Assembly (NCBI RefSeq): GCF_021130785.1
Contig: NC_060215.1
Span: 67,336,501-67,400,500, forward strand
Direction: 5' to 3'
Source: Homalodisca vitripennis
Lineage: Eukaryota > Arthropoda > Insecta > Hemiptera > Cicadellidae
DNA length: 64,000 nt
In this document: positions 1 through 13,100 of the stretch, one piece after another
How positions within the stretch are numbered: position 1 is the first letter of the stretch
Layout of the letters: the number at the start of each line of letters is the position of its first letter
The notes under the pieces: model-generated
What the model was told of the DNA's origin: nothing
Database searches by the model: none
The model's input: the letters and a program-made list of their open reading frames with translations, nothing else
Translations under genes and position numbers: made by a program

Positions 1-611
1 TAGCAGTAATTAATATATCTTTTTAGTCATTACAGTTAATTCCACAATTACAATACAAGAGGGAAGAAGACATTAGACATACCACAGTATACCACAGGTT
101 TCCACCACAGTATAGTCTTCCTTTGACTAAACATTCTTTCAGAGTAGGATTTAAATATTTTTCATATGTTCTCTGAATTTCCAAACTTGAATATTTTAGA
201 AACTTTATAAATGTGCCCTATAGAATCCTTCTTATTTTCTTAAAGGAAGAGATGATCTTGTAAGGGATGTTTTAAGACATAGGTAGACATAAGCAGCTAA
301 CAATTAATTCATATTTATTGTATTACAATATTTTTAAATCTTTTTTATGCTTTAATATTGACATTATCCATATCATATTAATGAAATAAATTTCATTATT
401 GGCCAGAGAATGTGGGGCGTACTGGACCAATAAAACTAGGCTGGCTTCTGGGTAACAAAAGGGATTATTACAGTCATATTCATGAAAGATTAAAGTATTT
501 AAGTTTTGCACCTTCTTGCCAATTTCATGTCTACAGAGATATGTAAAACTTATATATTGCATATGCTAAGTCCATTTACATGCAGACAATCAGCAAGAAA
601 TATTATTACAG

Positions 612-758
612 TCTATCAAGGATGCATTGCGGGATGAGGCTACATTCCTGCAGCGCAAGTATCCCACTTTAGCAAACCGCAACGGAACCCCGTATCTGGC
701 CAAGACGTTGAACCGACTACTTATGCATCACATACGTGACTGCCTGCCTGATCTCAAG
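612..758 (+). CDS. Drp1: Drp1 exon a (stalk)
   Basis: This exon has 49 codons in phase 0, with acceptor ttattacag and donor AAG|gtattt. It reads from [10 protein letters not shown] to IRDCLPDLK, part of the dynamin middle domain. It is the first Drp1 exon visible. The sequence at 1-611 is its upstream intron and shows no other exon I can support. Confidence 0.95.
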
Positions 759-3700
759 GTATTTTAATCTTATTTATTATTAACTCAATGATTGTTAATA
801 AATAAATCACAACGTGAGTGTAGTTGAAGTCTACATCATTCACTATTTGCTTTATACGTAAAGTAAACAATTTAACCCTTTCAGGGCCAGGACCAAATAT
901 GAGATGTTGCAAAATTTTTTCACATGTCATATCCCCTTGTGACTAGTCAAAAGTGCCAGGCTAAAATTGGCGATTTTGCAGTCTCTTAGATTAAAATTTA
1001 TAACTTTTCATAAAAATTAGAGAATGACCTAAAAGTTGCACCAAATTACTCGTAGAGATATATACTATCAACAAAAAAATATATAGATGTAGTTTTAAGT
1101 CATTTAAAATTAAAAAAAAAATAATGTTTTAATGGATTACGTAAAAAAAATTTTATTTTTGTATTTTTTTTGTAAATAACTAAAAAAGGAAAAATAATTT
1201 TACTGTGGGAAGCTATGTTATTATATTTTACATTTAGAAAGGAACAACCATACAAAATTTTGTGTTATTTCTCTCATAAATAAATTTTTTATGACACATT
1301 TTGTATAAATACGCATTATTGTACTTCGCAACATTTTATAAATGATAAAGCAACTACTCTTACACTGCAAGAAACTTAAAATAAATATTCACATTATGGA
1401 TGTACTGGTAAACAGATGATTGTAGGATCCATAAACAGTTTCAATACAGTTAAGAACACTATTTACCAAGAAATATTTACACAATTTTATTTGAAATTTA
1501 TTTACACTTTTTCTATTTACAAATATGCTACTTACAATTTCACTCCCGTCAGATCGCAAATTGTCAGTCATTGTAACTACTACACACAATAGCTAAGCAG
1601 GTAACTACTAACACTACTAATATTTACAACCACAAAATAAAATAATGAAGAAGAATCCAGCATACAATGGTACGATTACACTAAAGCATCAAGAATTAAC
1701 AACAATAGATTGAGTCAGCTGATAATGTCACGAGACAATTACGAAATAAAAATGCATAGACCCCCAAAATAAAAATAATATTCCTATTAATTATCTACAA
1801 ATATACCAGGGAATAAAAAAACATAAAACTTTAATCATTTGACGTCGTATTTATTTAAGAAAACGACGAATATCAAGGCGGCAATATATTGCCGCCTGGC
1901 CCGGAAAGGGTTAAATGTTAATAAATTGTTAACACTCTTAATTCTGAATTTTATTTTATTTCTTGTAAATATAAATAAGTTATGTTTTATATATGCATTA
2001 ACCTGATTTTAAACTGATCAATGCTATTTTTAGTTAGTTTGTTATCGAATTAATTACAATTGTGTACTTTAAATATTAACTAAAAATGAATTCCAAGACA
2101 TTGGAAATGCTAGTTACTATTAAGAGTTACAGGCAGTACCTTTGATTGCCCTCAGACTTCGTTTTAGTTTATATAAAAAATGTCATATCTGAGTATAAAA
2201 TTACAAATTTGTTGTTAAAGGATTTAAAACCAGGTGTTATTAATAGGATATATTAGCTTAGCATTACTAAATTAAAGGATTCTTCATCAAATAGAAAAAC
2301 TAGGTTGGAAGAAAGTGGAAGTTTCGTGGCTACCAAACTACTAATTTGTCAACCACAAAAAGACAGATTACAGGTTTTCAATTTTGGTATATGCAGTGTT
2401 GCTAAATTATAGAGAAAAAGAGATTTCACTTCACTGATGACTTTTATAAATACCATACTAATTCACTCACAGTATACAAAATACAATTCTTGTTTCCAGT
2501 TCTTAAATACACCTGCATGTGAGGGTAAAATTATTTTATTATTTTAGGCCAAGAAGCTTAGATCAGATGTCTGAATTTGGTTACGCACTGATAGATAAAC
2601 TTCCAACATTTCAGTTGGGACTGATGTACTGAGCACGTAGTCGTAACAAATGATGACCTACATATCCGTATGTATGGCAACTGGCAAGCTGTAAAAAACA
2701 AATACAAAGATAAATCAGTTACCCAACACTTGGCTAGCACAACATAACCTACTTCAATTACTATTTTACAACAAACGTAAAAACATTACCCAGTCATATC
2801 AATCAATCCTAGTTAAGGGGCTGGAGTTAGCTATCAGTAGGCTATGTACTCTAAATATCAGGCTAAATTCGTTTTTAAACACTCGTCTCATGTGCAGGCT
2901 TACTTAAGGACTGGTAAAAGAACTGAATAACGCATACACTGTAGCGCAGCGTATACTTGTAGATATGCACTGTGAGTAAATATAGAACAGTATTTATTAT
3001 AAAACAGATATCAGTTAAAGTTCAACATCTTCATCTCTGAAATTTGGTAACAGGATATTTGAAAATTGAAAACCAGTTATTTCTCTTTTTGTGGCTCATA
3101 AAGTGCTCAGTGTACACAAAATATTTTACTTATATAAATATTTTGCTTAATCAATTAGAACACTATGGAATAAGAGGGACACCTCATGATTTACTGAAAT
3201 CTTACTAAGTCTGTCGGAAACAGGTTTGTCACTATAAAAAATGATTAGGCTGAAGTCACATCTAAAAGAGCAGACATTAAGTGTGGTTCGCCCCAGGGTT
3301 CCGTTCTTGGTCTATTGCTATTTTTAATATGTATTAATGACATTGTAAATGTAAGTAATCCTAACCAGACAATTTTATATGCAGATGACACATCTACACT
3401 ATATAAACACAAAACTTTGAAGGATTTATAAATCATAGCAAATATACAAATTAACAATATAATGCAATACTTTAATGAAAAATGTTTAACAGTAAATGCA
3501 AATAAATCAACAGCTGTACATTTTACTTCAAATAAAAAATCTTCCTTTGCAATTCAAATAGCAGTTGACAATTTAGTAATACCAATGTATGGTTCTACTA
3601 AATTTCTCGGATTGATTATCGACAAAAATTTAACTTGGAATGACCATATAACTACTCTTTGTTTAAAGTTATCTAAAGCAATATTTATGATTAGAAAACT

Positions 3701-6700
3701 GTCTGAATTCTGCAATGAAAAAACTCTTAAAACGGTATATTATGCATTTTTTACTCTCAATTGGTTTATGGTATTGAAATATGGGGGAATACATTTAAAA
3801 AGAACATTAATAAAATGTTATTAATACAAAAAAAGCAGTACGTTATTTTGGCTATAAGGATTCATGTAAACAAAAATTTCAAGAAGTTCATATTATGACA
3901 GTCCCTTGTTTAGTTGTGTATAAATTGTTGCTTTATATGGCTACATCAAACAACTTAACATATAAAAAAACATCCACCAATATTACACAAGGTGCGCAAA
4001 CAATATTGTAACCAAAAAACTTCCAAACAATATTCATTAGCAACATTATTTCTTGGACCAATACTATGGAATGCACTGCCAAATAGATTAAGATCACTGC
4101 CATTTGGTATTTTTAAAAGACAAATTAGCTTTTTCCTTTTGGAACACCTGTTTTATGAAGTGGATGAGTTTTTTTGTGATTAATCATGAATAAAACAATT
4201 ATTGTTGATCTTAGTAAATTCTGTTATCTGTGTTGTAATTAGTTTTTAATTAATTAATTGATTTGTTTTAATTTATTTAATGTATTGCTTCTTTTAAAGA
4301 TCTTGATGAACTGGAGGATTGTATTGCTCTTAACATTGAAGTGTACAGTGATGTGTTTTAAGTGTGACAATGTATGACAAATTGCAATGTAATCTTTACC
4401 AGTAATAAATGAGAATCATTGAGTACTTATGTTCCAATTCAGTTTCTGTTTTCAGAAGAGAAACCAACCTCCCAATGTGTAACCTGAGTCTCCTTATCTT
4501 ATTCAATCACTTTAATATTTACATTTTAAATTTAAGAATAATGTTTTAGATTAGCAATTTGAAAAATTGAACCTGTATTACAAATCATAATCAGAATGTA
4601 AGATGTATAAACATAATTTATAAGTATTTCAATATTAAACTCAATTAACAATTTATACAACTTTCTGTTTGTAAGATTTTTATTAATTTTTTTTATTTCA
4701 GTTTATATACTATTCTATGAAAACAATCAAAAATATTGTTCTATATTTGTTGTGGTTTCTGTGCAGGCAAGTGGGTGGATATTCTTAGACTTTACTGAGG
4801 TTGAATTAGGCTGTCAGATGAATTCTCAGATAATTTCATTTTTTATTTAACAATTGAAACCATAATATTTTGTTTTCAGACCCGAGTAAATGTGATGGTC
4901 TCACAATTCCAGTCACTGCTCAATTCATTTGGAGATGATGTTTGTGACAAAAGCCAGACTTTGTTGCAAATCATCACCAAGTTTGCATCTGCATATTGTG
5001 CTACTATTGAGGGGACTGCTAGAAACATTGAGACTACTGAACTGTTAGTACTTGATAACTGCTATTACTTTAGTTGTATTGTATTATTTTATTGCTATTA
5101 TTTATATTAGAATATTGAATTTACTGTGAAGTGTTATTTACTTTTTAGATTTTATGGTTTTACTTAATGTAACTAAAACGCTTGCTTTAACACAATAACT
5201 TAAGTAACATTCAATCATAATTGTGACATCCAGAGAGAGAGAGAGAGAGAGAGTAATTCCAAACAGATTTGTTGAAATGTTTCACAAAATTAACTAACTG
5301 TTGTTTAAATCAGCTGTAATTAAAATGCAACACTGAAACTGACTGTTTAAATACTGTCAAATATTGGGCCATTTAGTTTGCAGGTGTAATACAAAATCTT
5401 CTATTAAATAGTTATTTCTTTAAGCGTTGAGGTATCCTTGGAAAGGAAAAGTTATTTAAAAACGGTTTTGTGTCTTATAACATTTTTATAAACAGTGGTT
5501 TATCAGATATTTTATAGAACAAAAATTAAATAGCCCTCGTTTTGAAAATATTAAAACTGATGTAGAAATATTTTTTCCTGACATAATAACTTCTGATATG
5601 GACCCGTTTACCAAGCTTTGTAATAATCCTAAAGATAACAACAAAGATAAAATTGTTTTAATAAAGAGAACAAAATAGCTGCTAAACAAAGTGGAAATTT
5701 GAAAAAAAATTCTTTATTTTTTAGCTTAAAATCGCACTTAGAATCTCCAAATATATAGCCAGCTCAACCTTTTTTGTTACACCCTGTATATATATGTATA
5801 AATAGTAAATGTCTTATTTTTCACACATGAGGGAACATAACGAGCATTGGTAAATGTAAGAAATGATAGTAGAAACTTATTCTTATCTACATAATTAATT
5901 ACAATATTTACAATGTTTAAAAAACACAATTATTCTTTAATATAAACTAATACAAGGGTTGTTTTTTTTTCAACCTCTGATGTCACACCATGATGGCCTA
6001 GACATGTGGCAGGTCTGCAGTATACACAGAAGTAGATCACCCATCTTTCCTGCTATAACATTTGTCGCTGTCAAGTTCAAGTAGTCAGTTTGCACTTTAC
6101 TTCAGTTGTATAAACATGGATGCCTCTATTGATTGAATGATTACTTACAACTCCTGCCAAATGTAAACTGGATTGTTATTTGTTTCCTGCAAGCAGAAGG
6201 GAATAGTGCTATGTTTACGGTGAAGACATTGTGAGTGATGGTTTGTGCATGAATCGTATCAAAACTTTAAAGATGGCCGAATGTCAAATTCAAGGATCAG
6301 TTTGAGAAATGTCAAAGCTGAAGCCATTCATTGATTTTTGTGAGTGCCAGTCAACATATTTGGCTTTCTACACCACTCACGTACAATACTATCACCCATA
6401 ATGTTTTCTTAATAAAGACGGCACATTCTCCTATGGTTTTCTGCTGCACTTCTCCCTTACTCCTTAATTCACATTTGGTGGAAGAATCAAGAATCAATAG
6501 AGTCGGCCATGTTTATGTGACTGCATCTCATCGCAAATTAGCTACTTGATCTCGACAGTGACAGATGTTGTAGCAAGGAATATGCGCGATTGACTACTAC
6601 CCACACTGCGGACCTGCCATGTGTCTAGCCGTCATGGCGTTAGATCGGAGGTCGAATAAAAAAAAGGCCCTTGTAGGTTTGGGGTAATATTTACCTATAG

Positions 6701-8709
6701 CATTCAAAGAACTATCAAAATAAAAATTTACTAGGCACATTTAACCTTGATATATGTTTGTAAAATTATAATAATATTTAAATATTACATTCTGGAATTA
6801 TTGTTTGTTGTTATTAGTTAATAATAACAATATACATATATCTCTGATGTTTATGCATAAGAAAATGGCGATCCTCATAACAGCAGTCCCTGTTTATCGA
6901 AGTTATGGGACTACCGTTACGAGAACCGGTGTTACAAATTAGTACATATTTAATTTTTGATGCCTTTTATGCTCCTTTATGGGCTACCATATTGGACCCA
7001 AATGTATTATTTTCCATGCTCTATTGTTTGGTTATTGTATTATTGCTCTGCTAATTATGTTAAATGTTTGGTATGAGTGACCGACATTACATGCAGAAAA
7101 GATATGTGAATTGATTTTACTATATATATATATTATCCACATACACAGGGTGTTTACAAAAGGTTTCACAAACTTCTATGGGTGGTAGTATTCATCATTT
7201 CAAACAAAACATTTTGTATAAACATAGGTCAAGAAATATCTCGTTTAGCCGCTAGCCGCCATTTTGTATCAAAAATTATTATCTCTAAAACTAGTTAAGA
7301 TTATGAAACCAAATTTAGCACATAGGTATAAATAGCCAAGAAAAAATTAAAAATAAATAATTGTGTTATTTTCTTTAATATTAACAAATGTTATCTGTTG
7401 AAAATTTTTAAAGTCAAATAACAAAAAACCAGTATAGTTGTACAAAATTTACTAGACAATTATTTTATCAATTTCATTAAATTTCCTACCATATTTGTTT
7501 CAATGAAATTTGTCTAATTGATTTCTACACATTGGAATCTCTTCTTTCCATTGGTACCAAAAACATTGTCATTGACTCATAAAAGTTGTTTTATTAGCGA
7601 TTGAAATTTTTACACGTCATTTGTGGGTATACCAGATTTTGAAAGTGATAGTGCTCACACATACATGTATCTGCACCAGTTCTAGGGTTAAGAATGTTGA
7701 GAATATGATTGTAGATGAACCTTTCTAGCACGTAATATTAATGTATGGAAAACATCACGTTGATTCTAATATTTGGTGTTTCCTAATTACTTCTGATAAA
7801 TTTCTAGGAATACATCTAGATAAAGGGTTAACCTGGAAAGTTCACATTTAAAGTGTATACATACAGTGTGTTAAATTGCCATCTGAAATTTTTGTCCCTC
7901 AAAGCTTTGTACCTCAGATGTTTTGATGATGGCTTGCTTACTACAGATCAATATTTCCATACCTGTCCTATGATATTTCTCTGCAGGGCTGTTGTGCCAT
8001 ATCAAAATTGGAAAGAGTATTCAAACTGCAATAAAAGTTATTTAAATCATCACAAATTTGAACAATAGAGGGTTGAGTTAAGTGCCTTCAGGAAGCTCAG
8101 TTTGTTAATTCTACCCAGTTAGTATATTTTAGACTATCATTTTACTATCGATTTAAGTGTTTATTGACACAGGTCAGAGTTAAACATGTATACAAGCTCA
8201 TTAAGAGTCTCTAAAGCACTAAATTTAGAAACCAATAAAAAAGTGTTTAACCCCAATTAAAACTACCTTGTGTCCTGTGCTTTTTACTCAGCTGGTGAGT
8301 TCACTGAGCACATTTGATATTTGTGACGGTATTGCAATCCTTGGAGTTAATCCCAGCAATGCTTGTATGTGTATAAATGTGTACCTGCATGCAATTATAT
8401 GGAAAGTCGAGAGAATGGATTTAGTTTGTTAGATAAATACTGGTATGAATATTGACTATTGCAATACAACATAATATAAACTGTAAACATTGCTATTCTA
8501 TTCATTCTCTTGTAGGTGTGGTGGTGCGAGAATATGTTATATCTTCCATGAGATATTTGGCCGCACACTGGATTCCCTCCACCCTTTGGTTGGTCTAACT
8601 AAGTTGGACATTCTCACTGCTATTAGAAATGCCACAGGTCCCCGACCTGCACTCTTTGTTCCAGAGGTCAGTAAGTTGTTTATATGAATGAATGAAATCT
8701 CTTTATTAG

Positions 8710-8799
<90 letters not shown>

Positions 8800-10138
8800 T
8801 GGCGAACAAATTAAATCCGAACAAGATGAATTTTGACAGAAAACTTTATTTGTACATGTATAGTATACAATGAAACAACTTACACGCTATTAGTAGTTTA
8901 TATGACCTCCCTTATTTTTGATGAGCTCATTAACCCTCTTTGGCATTGATTCCACCAGTGTAGAACAATGGTTTTTAATGTCTTCATCGTGAAACCAGAC
9001 CCGAATTACCGACTTGATTAGTTCATCTTTTCTGCAACAATCCATTTTCCCAAGTTTTTTCTTTAATATTGCCCAAAGATTCTCTATTGGGTTTAGATCG
9101 GGAGAGTTCCCTGGCCACGACAAAACCTCAATATGTTGATTTCTGAAGAATGCTTTCATTTTTTTAGAAGTGTGACATGGCGCAAGATCCTGTTGGAAAA
9201 TGAGATCTGGATTCCTTTGCATGAGTGGGACGATTCTACGTTGGCATATGTCCATGTACTGGTCCGATTTCATCATTCCTTCTACAGGTACAAGTGCTCC
9301 TGTCCCCTCATGGGTAAAATAACCCCAAAACATTTTTTTTGTGGGTATTTAGGAGCTTGTTGCAAATGGGCAGGCGACAACTTCTCATCTGCTGACTTAC
9401 GGACGTAGGGTACTTTCTCGCCTTGTACAAAGAAATGCGTCTCATCCGAAAATATCACATTTTTCCACATTTCAATAGTCCAGTCTTTATGATTTTTTGC
9501 CCATTGGAGTCTTTTTGACATCATGGCTTTGGTCAATAACTGTTTCTTTTTAGGTTTGATAGCAACCCTCCCAGCTGCGAGCAATCTCCTACGAACTGTC
9601 ATGTCAGAAACATTGGTCCCACTAGCTCTTAAATCCCTATTAAGATCAACAGCGGTCATTCTCGGATTTATTTGACTTTTTCTTACAGTAATCTGTCTTG
9701 TGTTGGCGTAGTTTTCTTTTTTCGGCCACATTTTCCTTTCCTTTTTGGTGAGAAGGAACCTGTATCACAAAAACGTTTGATAATGTCATTCACTGTACCT
9801 AACCCTACACTACACTCACTAGCAATCTGTCTTTGAGTCATTTGTGTGTGTTGAGACAATGCAACAATTTTTGAGCGTTTCCGTGGAGTAATATCCATTG
9901 TTGTAGACTGTACGTCTTTGTGACTTGATACACTAAATATGGTAATACACAGAAACTAATATAAATCCACTTATATAACCAGATAAAAACACTTAAATCA
10001 GTATGTGTACATATCAGCAACATAACCTCAATTACCAAACATGACCTTATTGCATTCTGGGTAAGCAGGCTGCCACTGAGGGGAAAATTCCCAACAATAG
10101 ACCAAAATTTCCCTTTGTTCGGATTAATTTGTTCGCCA

Positions 10139-10183
<45 letters not shown>

Positions 10184-13100
10184 AGGTGTTCTTAGATTAA
10201 TAAAGTCTACACCCTGAGGTTACAGAGAACCTGTGTGATGTGGTACACATGAAACTTCAAACTAATTAAAAGCTTGAAACTTAAAACTAAATAGAAGAGG
10301 AAGGCTTAGGCTGGACGACAAACTTCTGTTATCTATAAAGAAGAGATAATCTAACGTAACATACAACTAAAAGAATAACTCATGATATCTACAGTTATTG
10401 CATTGGTATGTAACTATAAAAACACGTATTTAGCATGAATAATACATTTTAAAATTAAATTAAACTAAACTTAAATATTTAACACTATCACTATATCACT
10501 ATATTCAAATATTATTAAATTATTATTATCAAATAATTATTCTTTTGTTAGGTTAGGATATTGTTACTTAATTGGAATGATACCAGAAAAACTGATTTAA
10601 CTGAATGTATGATAAAATGTATAGGCATCAAAATACATGAGGTAGAATCCAAAGGTAACTGTTAGGAATCTTGCTATTGGTTTGAAAAATTGGATTATGT
10701 TTTTGGCAGAAGACAAAAGTTATCTTTTTTGTGTGACAGTAATACATTGTAATGATTAGTTTTGTGCAAAACAGGAAAATCTGGTTTTTTTATATCTTCA
10801 ACTTGTGGTAAAAATTCTATCTATATATTTAGTACTGTATTATCGAATAGAATATAGAACAGTATTCTGGAACGTTTTAACTTAAGTAATATTACTATGA
10901 AAATAACACATTCAAAGCAATGTTATGTAACATGTTTTAATATTGTAACATAACAGAACTGTTAAGATATTTGTAATTGTTAGATCTGACACAAAATAAA
11001 AAATAAATATTTGATAGTTCACATTTGGGCGGTTTTTCAATTGATAGACAACATGAGTCTCTGTGTTAATATAACTCCACTAAATATGAAGTTAAAACTA
11101 GCCTTTATTCACAGGCAAAAATATTAGAAAACCTATCTTGTAGATACGAATCTATTATCAGCAAACTATTGTTGGTATTATACAAATTTGTTTCTCCACT
11201 CTAGCCATTTTCTAGTTGTCTAATCAGTGGCTTAGGTTGCCTAGTGCACATAGCTTTGTCTCTTAAGGTCATGGGTTGGAGCCTAGGCGATAGCATTATC
11301 AGACAAATCATCATTTAGAAGTGCCATCATTAGATGCCATTGCTATCTGTTACATAAAAAAATTTACAAAAGTAGGTACAGCCTTTAAGGAGAGGATAAA
11401 CAGTAAAAGCCTTACAATATAATTATTTTTATGGAAGGTATGTGAGTCTGCTTGAATGTTTTAATGACTAAATCATGTTGTATAGGTCTCTTTTGAACTT
11501 TTGGTAAAAAGACAAATAAGGCGGTTGGAGGAACCTGCATTACGGTGTGTGGAGTTAGTTCATGAAGAGATGCAGCGTATCATCCAGCACTGTGGCATAG
11601 AGAGCCAGCAAGAAATGCTGCGATTCCCCAAGCTGCATGAGCGAATTGTTGATGTAGTCACTCATTTGCTACGAAGGAGGCTGCCTCCAACCAATTCAAT
11701 GGTCAGTATTAGTACACTAATTTACGTTTCTGTTTCTAGCATTGTAATTGATTATTATTATAATTATTCTACACTTAGCATATTTTCTCTGTTCTACATT
11801 CTTTTAACCACATTTTAGCAAATTTGTATTTAAGCTAGTAATGAGACGAAGTCTTAATCACAAATCATGCCATATGAATCATGTTTTGTATTTTTTAAAT
11901 GAAATACATTTATCTTATTTTGTAAACGAAATAACATCAAAACTAATTATTTTATACCCTTGATAGTCAAAGAGAACATCATAGTACATCAAATATATAC
12001 CCATTTTTTTAAAGTAAAAGGACATTTATTCTGGAAGCCGATTTAAAAGTCTATCAATTAAAGTAGATGTTAGAGAATAGGATTTGGATATTAAAATATG
12101 GCAATTTACTTGAAATACCAATCCCATTAAAATATAGTGATATTCTTGGATCACTTTTTGTGATCTAGGGCAGTCTCCAAAAGTTTTAGTATGACAGAAA
12201 TTGGTTTGTTGATGACATTATAAATCTAAGACTTAGAAGCTATCAGGATTTTAAATTTTAGGATGTACATTATATTTTTAATACTAAAAAATGGTTTTGA
12301 GATTTGAAAATTCTGGATTTGACCATCACTTATTGAAATTACTAAATACTAAATTTTCATCCTGTACTAGCAATGAAGGTACATAACTAGTAGACAAACA
12401 ACATTGTATTACTAACACTGGAACAATATGATCTTATTTTTGTTTGTATTTTGTAATGTTTTCATACCAATAAATTACAACATCAGTAAATCTAATAAAA
12501 AATATAGGTACACAATCATTTACCATAATTACATCTCTCATTTACCATAATTACGTCTCACATAGTTTTGAATCTATAAGTAAATAATAACTTATGTGTG
12601 TAAGGATAATAGTGTTTAAGAGATTTCCCATTGTTATATGGCACATGTCATCGTTATATCAGTCTTCCACCTTGCATGTAACATGTGTTGTGTAGCTGTT
12701 GGTTTGTACAGTGACACTGTTTGCATTTATTCTCACCAGTCTGGATTTAATACTGCTGTTGTAAAAGTCAGGTATATGATAGATTTTTTAATGTACAACA
12801 TTTATTTATTTCCAACGGACATATTCTATTGTCAAATTTAGTTTGTACACGTTTAGTGTGTGTCTAGTTTGTTGCCACACATTTTAGTCTTTAAGTTTTT
12901 GTGTATGTTAATCCTATGTCTTAGGGTTTTTTTGACAGCAGAGGAAATAGACATATTTACATCCTGGAAACAGTGTTCTATTTGTATAACATATAGAAGT
13001 CTGAAATCCTATTATCCTTTCAAATTATCCATTGTCTGTAACAAACTTCATTGAGGTCTACGGTGTCTTTTTTATCAAGAAAGGTAACAAAAAGTCAACA

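Noticed and set aside
3245..3457. 70-codon - strand open frame
   Set aside because: It lies antisense to the LINE PQGS and YADD motifs, so it is a shadow.
7679..7835. AGGGTTAA sites as transposon ends
   Set aside because: The 7826 site lies inside LINE codons (LDKGLTW) and the 7682 site has no partner.
8537..8873. Open frames of His-Thr and Ile-Tyr or Val-Cys repeats on both strands
   Set aside because: They are translations of the (CA)n(TA)n microsatellite and antisense to Drp1 exon c; no gene.
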